This document shows, piece by piece, positions 33,494 to 43,697 of a stretch of 64,000 bases of DNA (position 1 is its first letter; each line of letters begins with the position of its first letter). Location: the NCBI GenBank assembly GCA_004431415.1, contig QPMI01000519.1:248001-312000 (forward strand), in the 5' to 3' direction. Under the pieces are notes generated by a model. It ran no database searches and had not been told where the DNA came from. It was given only the letters and a program-made list of their open reading frames with translations. Position numbers and translations under genes: made by a program. The DNA comes from Cyanophora paradoxa (taxonomy: Eukaryota > Glaucocystophyceae > Cyanophorales > Cyanophoraceae).

Positions 33494-36400
33494 ATGAAGG
33501 CGCTCGGCCGTGCGCTCAAACGCACGCTCACGGGCAAGGTGCCGATGAAGTGCGTCGAACGGCCTGCTTTTTGACACGCACCGCCGAAGCTCCTCCGACC
33601 CACAGCCGCCCGCCCTCCGCCCGTCCCTAACCGAGCACGCGTCGCAGGTACTCGTTCAACATCGTGCTTTCCTTCGGTGAGCGCCTGCGCCCCGCCCTGC
33701 CCGCCGCTCGCCGGACGGCTAACGCCCGCCGCAGCTCAAAACTTCCCGTGAGCGCCGCGCTCTGCGTGAGCGCCGCGCGAGTGCTGCGCTAAAGCCAAGC
33801 GCAGCTCGAGGATCCAAGGAACGATGGTGCAGACCGAGCTGAAGGTCGGCGCGCGCTTTTCGAAAACCAGTCGAGCCGCTGAGCCCCGCACAGCGGGGGA
33901 CGAAGACGCGGGCCAGCGGCCCCGCGTCGATCCAGCAGCGCAACGGGAAGGAAATCGCCGTGTGGGAAGAAACGCTCTCAGTGACGGTCACGATGTGCGC
34001 CCCCCGCGGAGCCTCAACCCGCCCGCCTCGCTTCGCCGCGCCGCGGACCGACGCGGCGGGCAGGTTCAAGGACCAGCGCACGCACCAGTTCACAGAGAAG
34101 GAGGCGAAGATCAGCGTGCTGGCGGTGGAGGGCCCGGCCAAGCAGCGCGTGCTCGGGAGCACGTACCTGAACCTGGCGGAGTTCGTGCTGCCGGGCACGC
34201 AAGAGTTCCGCGAGACGCTCGTGCTCCCGCTCTCGAACTCGGCGAGCAAGCGGCAGCGCAAGTTCTCGCGTGGCGCCCAGAGCGCTCCCCACGACGCGGT
34301 GCTCCTCACGGCCACCATTCAGACATGGTGGCTCCAGGATTACAAGCGGCGGTCTGCCGAGCCGGCCCCCCTCCCCGCGCCCCGCCCGCCGCCGCTCAGC
34401 GGAGGGGGCGCAGGGACGACGCGTCGAGCCACCTCTCGGACCGCACGGGCGTCACCGCCACGACGGCGGGCGCCCTCGGGGCCGACACTGACTTCGGTGC
34501 TCTAGAGCTCGGCTGAGCGCCCGCCAGTCGCTTGAACCGACCCCGCCGGCCGCAGACGACTCGGATGTTGAGGACGCGGCCCCGGAACCCGACCAGGTGC
34601 CCCCTGCTGCCCGGCCCCCGCCGCCTCCTCCCCCCCTCCTTGCGCGGTCGAACCCCCGCTCGCAGTACCGTCGTCAGAACGGGCAGCCGGCCGGCCCGCC
34701 CGCGCCGGCCTGGCAGCAGCCGCCGCCCCAGCCGCAAGCGCCCCTGTGCGTGGGCCCGCCCGCCGGCCCCCTCGCTTTCCTCTTGCCCACGGCCGCGGCG
34801 CAGGGCGCAGCCGCTCATGGGATCAAACCGGCCCTCAATGGAGGGCTCGAGCCGGAGCCGGGGACTCTTCGGCGTGGATCCGGGCCCGGGCCCGGCGCAG
34901 ACGCAGGCGCCGCCACAGTTCCGCCCCCCGCCCCCCGCGGGGCCGCCGCCGCCAGCGCCGCACCTTCAGCAGCACCCGCAGTCCGCGGCGGCGCCGTACC
35001 GGCCCCCGCCGCCGGCCGGCCCGCCTCCGCCGCAGCCGCAGCCGATCCCGCAGCCGATCCAGTCGTCCTACCGGCCCCCGCCGCAGCACGTGATGGGGGG
35101 CCACGCCGCCCCGCCCGCGCCTGCGCCCATCCAGCAGTCGTACCAGCCGCCGGCGCAGCCGTACCAGCCGCCGGGGCCGCCATACCAGCCGTCGGCGCAG
35201 CCATACCAGCCGCCGGGGCCGCCGGCGCCGCAGTTCCACCAGCCGCCGGGACCGCCGCCAGCCGCGAGCTACATGCCGGAGCCCGTCCCGACCCCCCAGA
35301 GCTCCTTCCGGGGCCGCGACCCGGCGCCCGTCTTCCGCCCCATCGGCGCGCCCGCCGGCGCCGTACCCGGCGAGCCGCCGCGCGTACCCGTCGCCCGGTC
35401 GCGCTCGGCCGACCCCGCCGCGTTCGGCAGCCCCGCCGACCGGCACGGGGGCCGATGGGCGCGGGGCCCGGCGCGCCGTTCCTGGGCGCCGGTCCGCCCC
35501 TCACGCCGGCGGGCAGCGGCGGGCGCGTGCGCAGCGCGTATGCCGCGGACGCGCCGGTCGGTTCGGGCCACCGGGGCACCTTCCAGCTGCAGGCGGAGCA
35601 GCCGGCGGCGCCCCTGCAGCAGCCCTCGCGCCCGTCGCTCGACCGCAGCGCCGCCGGCCCCGCCAGCGGGCGCCCCTCGCTCGACCGGTCGGCCTCGGGC
35701 GGGGCCCGACGGGCGGCGCCCCGGGCTCCGGCATCTTCCCCTCCACCTCAGCCCGCTCCTTCGTGCAGGCGCTGGGGCCTTCCCCGGAGGGGCCGCGGGC
35801 CCCGGGCCGGCGCTGGGCCCCACCTCCCTCGCCCCCGCCTTCTCGCACGCGCAGGCCCAGGTCGCCGGCCGGGCCGCCCAGTGGGAGGCGGGGCCGCAGC
35901 AGCGCTCGCTGGCCCCCGCGGGGCCGGCGCCGCCCCTGCGGCGGCCCGAGGGCCCCGGCTCCGACGGGCCGTCCCCCGCCGAGACGCCCCGCAGCGTGGC
36001 CGCGTACGGCCCGGGGCCCGGCATCTCCCCGGCCGCCCTCACCCGCGCCCTCACCGCCGCCCAGCAGGCCAGCCTCCCCCGCTCCCCTCCCTGTATCCCC
36101 CTAACGCCCCGGGCAGGCGGAGGCGGGGCAGCGCGAGGCCGAGCTCCGGCGCCTCCACGACCTCGAGGGGCGCGTCAAGGTCGGGCCCGCTCCCCCCCGC
36201 GCCCGCCTTCGCGAGCGCCGCCGCACGCTCGAGCGCCGCGGGCAACGCAGACGCTGTACCTGGCGAACGTGGAGCTGCAGCGGGAGCGGCAGCAGCTGCA
36301 GGAGGAGAAGGCGGCGATCGCCGCGCAGCTCAAGGCGGCCGAGGAGCGCGCCGCCTGGCTCCACGCCGACCGCGAGCGGCTGAACGAGCAGCTGAACCGG

Positions 36401-37356
36401 GGCGCCGCCAAGGACCAGCACCTGCGCGCCGCTGAGGAGGCCGTCTCCCGCGTCGAGCGGGAGCGCGACCGCATGGCCGGGGAGCTGCGGGCGGCGCGCG
36501 ACACGGCGGGGCGCCAGCGGGCGACCTTCGAGGCCGAGCTGCGCGCCGCCGTCGAGCGCGCCTGGGCCGACAGCACCGAGCAGCACCGCGCCTCCGCCGC
36601 CCGCCTCGCCGACGAGAACGCCGCCCTCCGCGTTCGCGCACCCCCGCCCCGCCTCGCGCGTGCCCCCGGACCGAGGCCGTACCCCCGCAGCGGCGCGTGG
36701 ACGAGCTCGCCGTGCTCGCGTCGGCGCCGCGGAGCCCCATGAAGGTGCCACCGCGTACCCCCCTTCCCGCATGCGCTGCGCGGCGTTTGACGCGGGCGGC
36801 GGGGCAGGCGCCGGCGCCGGCGAACGCGGGGGCGGGGCGGGTGGAGTTCGTGTGCGCGAAGTGCAAGATGGACCCCATGCGGCGCGGCACGTACACGCTC
36901 TCCGACGGGCGCTCCCTCGACGACGTTCGTGGCGCCTCAGATCTGAGACGGGGGAGGGGGTACAGCGCGTGCCTGAGAGTCCGTCCAGGTGGAGGACTTG
37001 ATCGGGGCCAAGCTGGCGCTCGCCGAGGCGCACACGGTGCGCGATGCTGCACCTCTCACCGCACCCTCCCCCTCTCACGGGGGTACAGGACCTGCACGAG
37101 CTGCGGAACGCGATGGCGAAGATGAAGCGCCGGTCCAACGCGCTCGAGGACGAGATCCGCAAGGCCAAGGCACGCTCGCTTCCCTTCTGCCCCTGATTTT
37201 GCCCCGGCCGTCCAATTCCGAGTGTACCCGTGCCCGCAGCTGATCCTGGAGACGCACGTGCCGGGGTACAAGTCCTCGGACGAGGGTCTCTTCAGCGACC
37301 TGGGGAAGTGCCTCCCGCTGCTCTCGCAGCCCCCCGCCGACCTCTTCAAGTCGTAG
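33494..37356 (+). CDS. NT-C2 domain protein with Pro-rich linker and coiled coil (EEIG1/EHBP1-like)
   Basis: The N-terminus MKALGRALKRTLTGKVPMKY then SFNIVLSF, followed by NGKEIAVWEETLSVTVTM, FKDQRTHQFTEKEAKISVL, STYLNLAEFVLPGTQEFRET and AVLLTATIQTWWLQDYKRR, matches the N-terminal C2 (NT-C2) domain found in membrane-trafficking and cytoskeleton adaptors such as EEIG1 and EHBP1. A long Pro/Gln/Tyr region follows (35130-35230, repeated PYQPP units) and a basic Ser region. A strong coiled coil comes next (36245-36640: LQRERQQLQEEKAAIAAQLK onward), then a C-x-x-C exon (EFVCAKCKMDPMRRGTYTLS) and a final helical stretch (DLHELRNAMAKMKRRSNALE) to TAG 37354-37356. The exon or exons between 33676 and 33930 could not be resolved. 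Likely a membrane-associated scaffold; partners unknown. Confidence 0.75.
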
Positions 37357-37962
37357 CCGCGCCGGCGCCCGCCTTCCCGGCGCCCGCGGCGCGTCGCGCG
37401 CGGCCCTCTGCGGCTGTGGATCCCTCGAGCTGTGCATGTGGCTGCAGTTCTTTTGAGCTCGAGTTATCCAGCTGTCAGGCTGAGAGCTGAGGGCACTGCG
37501 GGCCTGCGGCACCGGGCCGGGGCCCGGGCCAGCGGCTCGAGACTCCATTCACAATTAAAGCCTTGAAGGCCGCCGGCCGCGGCCGGCCGCGGCCGGGGGA
37601 CGTCGACGCAGCTGCATGCGCATGCGTAGGAGGCCGCATAAGCTTAGCTTCGAGCCTTGTTGGGCTGGCCTGATGCATGGGGCTTGGGCTTGGGCTTGCA
37701 ATTGGGGTACAAGGCTCCGATGAGTTTTTTGAAGTGGTTTTTCGGTAAAATTCCGAACAGACACGCGCAGGCTTGTTGGATCGATCGATCGGCGGCAGGA
37801 GCTTGAGCAGCAGCACTGCGACAGCGCCTGCGGTGGCAGCAGTGCATACGCAGCAGCGCAGCGCTGCATCGGTCGAGCTCGAGGCAGTCCGCGGCCGTAA
37901 AATTGACCCAGGGGCGCGCCATATATACCGTACGCGTCGACGATCCTCGCCGGATCGTCGCC
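37357..37962. other. Intergenic region with GC palindromes
   Basis: 606 bp. Contains nested GGCCGCGGCC palindromes at 37567-37597, TCGATCGATCGA near 37780, and a lower-GC patch around 37700-37760. No gene supported. Confidence 0.5.
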
Positions 37963-38695
37963 ATGGAGCAGCCGGCGTTGCATTCCATCATCGGCGTCAG
38001 GTTCCTGCGCGTGGCCAAGCTCGTTGTCCGCCTCCTGAGGCTCCGCGCCGCGGCCGCGGCCGCCGGCCGCGGTGCCATACGCATCGGCAAGCGTGCGTAC
38101 TCGTACAGTAGGATAGCAGCTGCAAGATCCAAGGCGCCGGCATGCGCAGCCGCGGCCGTACACGTGCCGCCCCGCGCGGTACCGGTCGCGCGGGTCCCGG
38201 CCCCGATCTCCGCGTGCATCCGCGCTACCCCGGCGCTCCGCTCGATCGTGCAGAAGATCGCCCTCGCGGGCGGCCTCCCCGAGGAGCGGCGACCTGGTGG
38301 TGCAGGCGTACGAGCGCCGGAGCGGCGAGCTGGCGGCGCGGGAGGCGATCTACCTGCTGCGGCACGAGAACTGCGAGCGCTTCCTCAAGGACGCGGGGCC
38401 CATGCGGGAGCTCGCCGCCCTCGCGGAGGCGATCGACGCGGACGAGGCATCGCAGCGGCACCTCGCGGCGCTGGACGAGATCTGGGCGATGGCCTTCGAG
38501 CGCAACCCCAAGGGCTCCAGCACGTACTACCGCCTCCTCGAGCGGCCCATGTCGATCGCCACCACTGCGGTACGCCCGCTGCCCTTGATCCCCGCACGCG
38601 CACCCATGCGCCTCGCGATCGTCCCCGCCTCGAGCTCATGATCACGCCCCGCCTCACGCCCCGAGCACGCGCAGGTCATGTTTTTGTACCATTAA
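37963..38695 (+). CDS. Small uncharacterised helical protein
   Basis: Three exons can be joined: an N-terminal basic/Ala-rich part (MEQPALHSIIGVRFLRVAKL), a central exon reached through a GTGCAT...GTGCAG intron (RSPSRAASPRSGDLVVQAYE, then REAIYLLRHENCERFLKDAG and DEIWAMAFERNPKGSSTYYR), and a tiny last exon (VMFLYH, TAA 38693-38695). The central 90 residues are clearly protein-like, with an amphipathic helix pattern and the striking phrase AFERNPKGSSTYYRLLERPM. No family is recognised. The first ATG and the N-terminal exon are less certain than the centre; a shorter protein starting inside the second exon is possible. Confidence 0.55.
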
Positions 38696-39627
38696 TTAGG
38701 CTCTCAAAATCTTAATCCTAAGCGTTTTTCTCTTGATCATGAGCTTAAGGTTGCAATTGTATTAGCTATCATACTATGATAGTATAGGAATAATACATAT
38801 AGCTAGTGCTGCCAGGATGTACAGCCTAGGCCTCGTAGGCCGATGGTTCCGGCTTAAAGAGCCGCTTGCGTGTATACGTATATCATGATCATATGCATGA
38901 TCATCGTAAATGATCGAACCTGCTGATTTCACATGCGCAGCTGCAGTCTTGACGCTAATATATTTTTTTCAGGATAGCCCAATTCTTGGGCGATGATGTT
39001 ATTTTCAGTTAGCTAACCGTTGAACTTCATCGTATGCACTACCGGTTCGGACTGGGCCGAACTCTGGGTCAGCTCATGACCTGTGGCCGGTACACAGGGA
39101 TAGGCGCTTCGACGCTAACTCTAAGCGTTCAGTGTGGCCTTGGGGGAGAGCTTGGGCGGGGTGTCCTTCTTGGGCTCGCGTTGGCGGTACGTAGTCGGTA
39201 GGGGGGGTGGGGGGGTGGGGTGGGGTGGGGGGTAGTACAGGCCTAGGGCGGTTGCACATCCCCCTATCTTTGGGCGTGAGGGCGCGGGGCGGGTGTCCCG
39301 GGGAGCCGGGATGGGGCGAGGTACGTAGGGGAGGGGTGAGCACAGGCTAGGTGGGGGCCCAGCTGGGCCGGGGCTAAGGTGCGGGGCGAGTGGCGGGGGT
39401 GGCCTGATCGGGGTCGTGAGCGCGCGCCTGGCATTGCTTCACAGAGCATACAGGACAGCTGTGAGTCTCGCCCGTGAGGGGAGCAAGGCCTTGAGGCCGC
39501 TCAGGTAAGAAGAAATGACTAAAGGAAAGAAAGAAAGAAAGGGGTGGCCGGGGGCCCCAACTCTAGGAGGGTCCTAGAGAGTCTACGCCGCTGCGTTGTC
39601 CGCCGCCGCGGCGCGGCGGCCGGCGAG
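38696..39627. other. Gene-poor, AT-richer stretch with palindromes
   Basis: About 930 bp. The first 300 bp are the most AT-rich sequence seen so far, with TATCATACTATGATA and CATGATCATATGCATGATCA palindromes. At 39190-39240 there is a G-tract. The only long ORF (minus, 39343-39074) is Pro-rich and unconvincing. Confidence 0.5.
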
Positions 39628-39978
39628 CTAGGCCTCTACGGCGGCGGGGCCGCCGATGGCCGCCGTGAGCTCGGTGAGGAGCTTCTGGGTGGCCTGGTAG
39701 TTGGCGAGCGTGATGTTGGCCGGGGCGGGGCCGGGGGCGGGGCCGGGCCCGGGGCGGGCGCGGGGGCGGCGATCGGCGCGGGGGCGGCGGCGGCGGCTGC
39801 CGCGGCAGCGGCGGCGGCGGGGTGGGGCGCGGGGGCAGCCGGGGCGGCGGGGGCGGCGGCGCCGCCCTTGTTCTTCTTGCGCGCGTCGGGCCCGAGGCGC
39901 TCGGCCGCGCGCTGGCGGGACTTAATTTAGCTTGGCTGCGGCTGCGATCTTGGCGGCCTCCTCGTTGGTATACAGCTT
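39628..39978 (-). pseudogene. Orphan 3' exon(s) of an Ala/Pro-rich protein
   Basis: On the minus strand two pieces read as protein: KLYTNEEAAKIAAAAK (39978 to about 39930), preceded by an AG acceptor (CATATGTAG), and RAAERLGPDARKKNKGGAAA followed by a long Ala/Pro run and a folded-looking end, ANITLANYQATQKLLTELTA then AIGGPAAVEA and TAG 39628-39630. No start codon or upstream exon is visible; sequence above 39980 is AT-rich and stop-containing. It is either the last exons of a gene whose 5' part was lost or lies far away, or a decayed copy. Confidence 0.4.
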
Positions 39979-41284
39979 CTACATATGCTTATGCATATGA
40001 TCATGAGCTCAATTGCAAGGGCCTGGCGATGCGCTTGCGCGCATGGAGTATATATATATGGGCCGGCTGTCCTGGTTCCCTTGTTTAGAAATTTGCATAA
40101 TGGATGCTTCAGGCCTGTGCACTGGCATGCAAGTTCTAGCTCGAGCGTGAGGAGGGTGCCCAGCTCCCTCGTGCAGTTAAAAGCTTTCGAATTGCTCCCC
40201 TAGGGGGCCAAGGACGTCCCAGAGCAGACGGGGGCCGACTTATTCGTGTGTATATCGATATCGCAGGCGCCCCCCAAGCTCGCCGACCGTATAGGAGGCT
40301 TGCATCGAGGGGGTGTCAAGGGGACCAGTCGTCTCGTGGGAGAGGGACTCGGGACCGGCGGGCATGAGGGGCGGGCGGCGCGGGGCCTGGCAGCGACCGC
40401 CGGGACGACTGGGAAGACTTCGACGGAGCCCGGGGATTCCGGGTCCGATAGTGGGCGAGCGTCATCCGGCTCGGACCCCACGAGGGCGGGTCCCGGCGAG
40501 GCCGGGCCCTGAGGCAGGCGAGCGCCGTCTGGCTCAGACCCCGCGGTGGTAGCTGGGCGAGCGTTTGAGTGCTCATGCGCCCGGGTATGCGTGGGGGTCG
40601 TCGGCTTGCATGCCGGCGCCAGCGGCGCCAGCAGAGGCGGCGTCGCAGCGGGGCGGGGAGCGGGGCGCACCGCCGCGTCTTGGGGCGTTTGCTCCGCGTC
40701 CCGCCAGAGGCCTGCGAGCGTCGCGCACGCGTCACGGAGAGCCAAGTGAGCGGGGGGATGCGGCCCCGTGGTTCTTGAGTGTCGTGCTGGCGCGGGCGGC
40801 CTCGCGCACGGGTCGCTGGCGTCGGCATGCTCTGTGGCAGTACGGGGCCGGCGTCAAAGTTCGTGGAGGAGGGGCGCGGGCGGAGGGCGTGAGCGACGGG
40901 CGCGGGGAGGGTCCCGCATGATCGGCGGCAGCGGAGCCGGGTGCGTTGGCGGAGCCGCGCGTCCGACTGCCGGAGTCGAGTCGAGTTGTGCGTCGTGCGC
41001 TGTAGACGTGAGCTCAGGCGAGCCGCGCATGCGCGGGTGGCAGGCGTTGGCGGGAAGGCGGGCGGAGCGAGGACGGGAGCTTAAATGAGCGTATGTTGGC
41101 TCTAGATGTGGTGTGGCGTCTCTCGGGCGCGCTCGGAGCGGCAGGAGAAGGCGGCGGGGATCGGCCCGTTTAAACACGTTACCGCGGGAGCTGGCGCGAG
41201 TCGCGGCGCCACCAGGGGCGCAACTGCTCTTCTAGATGTCTGTGGTGTCGCTGCGGCTGCCGTTGCCCGCCCGGCTGACCTGCT
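39979..41284. other. Repeat-like intergenic region
   Basis: 1.3 kb. Includes ATATATATAT (about 40049-40058) and degenerate repeats at 40448-40565 (units like GGCGAGCG...CGGCTCGGACCCC). The minus ORF 40745-40200 repeats GSEP-DARP-type units and is probably a by-product of this repeat. No reliable gene. Confidence 0.4.
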
Positions 41285-43012
41285 TTGCGCGTTCGGGCCG
41301 TGCTGGTCGTAGGGCGTCGGCGCCGCGAGTTTTGGGACCGGCCACGTGCAGTGCTAACAGGCACCCGCGTTAGGGAAGCCCCACTGCGCCGGCTTACTCG
41401 CTCGCGGGCCTTCGCGCAATTTTCCGGGGTACCGGAATCTCTCCTTGACGCTAATATATATATAATCAGATTTTCTAGATCTCTCCGAGTCTCTGCGTCC
41501 CCGGTCTCTTTGCATCTGCATCCACTTTCCCGGATCCGCTTGCAGGCCCCCTCGCCTCCAGAGCTCGCCATCACTTCGGCCTCCCTCGCCTCCGCTCTCG
41601 ATTCTCCATACCCTTCGAATAGCCGCCTTCTCTCTCCTCCTCCGCCCTCCCTCCCCCCTCGAGCTCCGGGTCCTCGGCCTCTGCCCGCTTCCGAGTGTTG
41701 GCGAGACTGTCCTCTTTTCGGTCTCCCCGTCATTCCGGCTCCCTGCTCCCCTTCGGCGCCTCGGGTCCCATATGCGGGTCCTATCCCGCTTCCTGGCGCT
41801 CGTGAGATTCGCCGCCGGCGCCCTCGTCGGGCCCTTGCGCCCTCGAGCTCGTCTCTCTCTGCGCCGCCCATGGCCATGACCTCCGTGTCATCTGATCCGG
41901 CGCCACCCGACCTTTCTCCAGCTTCGCTGCCCTCTCTTCGGCGCCGGCAGCGATCCCCGTCACCTGCTCGCGGCCCTTCCCCTGCCTCCGACCCTTCCTC
42001 GGCCCCCTCCTCGCCTAGGCCTCTTCCGTCTCGTCGGCCCCCGCCGCATTCCCGTCGGCGGATCTCTCGATCGACCCTGGACTCTCCGCCTGCCACTGTC
42101 TGCGGGGTACCTCCGCCGCCGTGTTCGGCGCCGGCTGTCAGTACTTTGCTCGGTAGCTCCCCCGTCGTGGCTCCTCGGGGGCCTCTTCGTCGTCGTCGTT
42201 CGCTGGGTTCCGGCTCCGGGTCAGATTTCTCGCCGGGCTTACCTTCTCCTGGCTCTGCTCCTGGGCCCTCAGCTCCGGGACCGGCTTCCCCGATCTCCTC
42301 CCGGACTCGTGGTCGTACCCGTCGCCGGCTTGCCGAGCCTGCGGCTCCTTCTACTTCCCCCCGGCGGTTTGCCGGGCCGGACCCTCCGGCCTTTGTTCTT
42401 GATACCGGACTGCCGCCTTTGCCTTCGTCTTCTGCTTCGCTGGTCGCGATCGTATCCCGCCGGCGCCGGCGTACTTCTTCGTCTTCTAGTTTAGTTCGGT
42501 CTGGTTCGGATTCTGATCGTAGTGTTGATGCTAGAGTTAGTTTCAATACTAGCTATAGTCCTCGTGCTCGACCTGTTGTTCGCCGTCGTTTGCAGTTCGA
42601 TTGCCCGCCTCGACCCTGGCCGGCTTTAGTGATTCCTTTGACTGTCCTTTTGCCTGCTCTTGATCCGCCTGCTCCGCCTCCTGTGTCCTCCTCGACCTCG
42701 TGCCGTAGCTCTGCCCTTTCGCATCGTCCTGCTTCGCCTCCGCCTCCATGTCGTCTTGTTGTTCCTCTTACTTGTCTTCTTCCTGTTATTTATCTTTCTC
42801 AATTTTGTCCCCCGCTTCTTAGTGATGTAATTCCTTCTGATATTGATGGTATCTCTAGCTCTGGCTCTTCTTCGTGTCAGTTATCCTCTGTCCCTAGATC
42901 TGCTCGATTTATCGTCTCTTCTCGCTATCGATCTGTCTCGAGCTCTGTGTCTTTCCTTTTTTATTGTCGATTTTGGCTCTTTGTCTTATCTTTCTTCGTG
43001 CTCTTGTCTTAG
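41285..43012 (+). CDS. Intronless 575-codon Ser/Pro/Arg-rich ORF, coding status doubtful
   Basis: The longest uninterrupted + strand ORF in a window where nearly all genes are cut by introns every 50-300 bp. Sequence is pyrimidine-rich (CTCCTCC, TCGTCGTC), and codons become T-rich toward the 3' end, unlike the G/C-ending codons of its neighbours. The product is Ser/Pro/Arg-rich (SRRRRRTSSSSSLVRSGSDS-like patches) with no recognisable domain and a hydrophobic end (VSFLFYCRFWLFVLSFFVLL). A tract of nine A follows at 43093-43101. Pyrimidine-rich DNA rarely contains stops, and the minus strand is also open for 455 codons, so chance cannot be dismissed. It could instead be a retrocopy or part of a mobile element. 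Confidence 0.3.
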   Translation: MRVRAVLVVGRRRREFWDRPRAVLTGTRVREAPLRRLTRSRAFAQFSGVPESLLDANIYIIRFSRSLRVSASPVSLHLHPLSRIRLQAPSPPELAITSASLASALDSPYPSNSRLLSPPPPSLPPRAPGPRPLPASECWRDCPLFGLPVIPAPCSPSAPRVPYAGPIPLPGAREIRRRRPRRALAPSSSSLSAPPMAMTSVSSDPAPPDLSPASLPSLRRRQRSPSPARGPSPASDPSSAPSSPRPLPSRRPPPHSRRRISRSTLDSPPATVCGVPPPPCSAPAVSTLLGSSPVVAPRGPLRRRRSLGSGSGSDFSPGLPSPGSAPGPSAPGPASPISSRTRGRTRRRLAEPAAPSTSPRRFAGPDPPAFVLDTGLPPLPSSSASLVAIVSRRRRRTSSSSSLVRSGSDSDRSVDARVSFNTSYSPRARPVVRRRLQFDCPPRPWPALVIPLTVLLPALDPPAPPPVSSSTSCRSSALSHRPASPPPPCRLVVPLTCLLPVIYLSQFCPPLLSDVIPSDIDGISSSGSSSCQLSSVPRSARFIVSSRYRSVSSSVSFLFYCRFWLFVLSFFVLLS

Positions 43013-43291
43013 TTATTTTGCTTTTTTGTCTTTATGCCCCCTGGGCAGCCCCCGCAGTGCTGGTGTCTAGAGACTGTGGCCGGTAATTCACCAAAAAAAA
43101 ACTCTGCAGCTGTGGCATTAAATATTTGCGCATGCAGTGCAGCTGGGCGCCGGGGCCTCGGATGAGCCCCCCAGGGCCTGGCCCCGAGCCTCGGAGGATC
43201 GGACCGGAGTACTCGTGAACTGCTGCTTGCAGTTTGCTTACAAATCACCTCGCGTGGCCTACCGTTATAATTACCGGCTGGGCGGCGGCGG

Positions 43292-43651
43292 CTAGAAAAC
43301 GTAGCGCTCGAGCTCAAGCTCGGCGAGCGGGTCACCCTCGCCCTCCATCTCCATCAGGGCGCCAAGCGCCGGGCTGGCCAGCGCCGTCGGCGTCGCGGCG
43401 GGGCTCGCGAGCGGGAAAGGCGCCGGCGTCGCACCCGCGCAGTCCGGCCGCGGGCTGCTCGGCACGCTGCGCACCGGTACGGTACGGTGGCGGCCAATAA
43501 TTATGATCAAGTGGGGCGCGATGCATTTGAAGGGAAACAATTGATACGTATACTCGCGGTTGATCGTTATATTTAGCGGGCTCTGCGCGCGCCGCGGTAC
43601 TTGGGACCCGGGATCCGCGCGCGAAAATTGATGTTTGCGTCGAAAGCTCAA
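43292..43651 (-). CDS. Small hypothetical ORF
   Basis: A 119-codon minus-strand ORF ending ALMEMEGEGDPLAELELERY then VF. The last 60 residues (Ala/Pro-rich plus acidic end) look more protein-like than the first half, which covers AT-rich sequence. Possibly only the 3' part is a real exon. No family recognised; not supported by splice structure. Confidence 0.25.
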   Translation of the reverse strand: MSFRRKHQFSRADPGSQVPRRAQSPLNITINREYTYQLFPFKCIAPHLIIIIGRHRTVPVRSVPSSPRPDCAGATPAPFPLASPAATPTALASPALGALMEMEGEGDPLAELELERYVF

Positions 43652-43697
43652 CTTAGCTTAACTTAGTAAGCTTTTAAGGCCAGCGTTAGCGCTACAG

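Noticed and set aside
40049-40060. ATATATATAT as a TATA box for a nearby gene
   Set aside because: No credible coding start lies downstream on either strand within a few hundred bases.
40200-40745. 181-codon minus ORF as a gene
   Set aside because: Made of degenerate short repeats with no start context, introns or domain.
41179-42546. 455-codon minus-strand ORF
   Set aside because: Antisense of the pyrimidine-rich ORF; Glu/Arg/Gly-rich with no domain, as expected for a purine-rich strand poor in stops.
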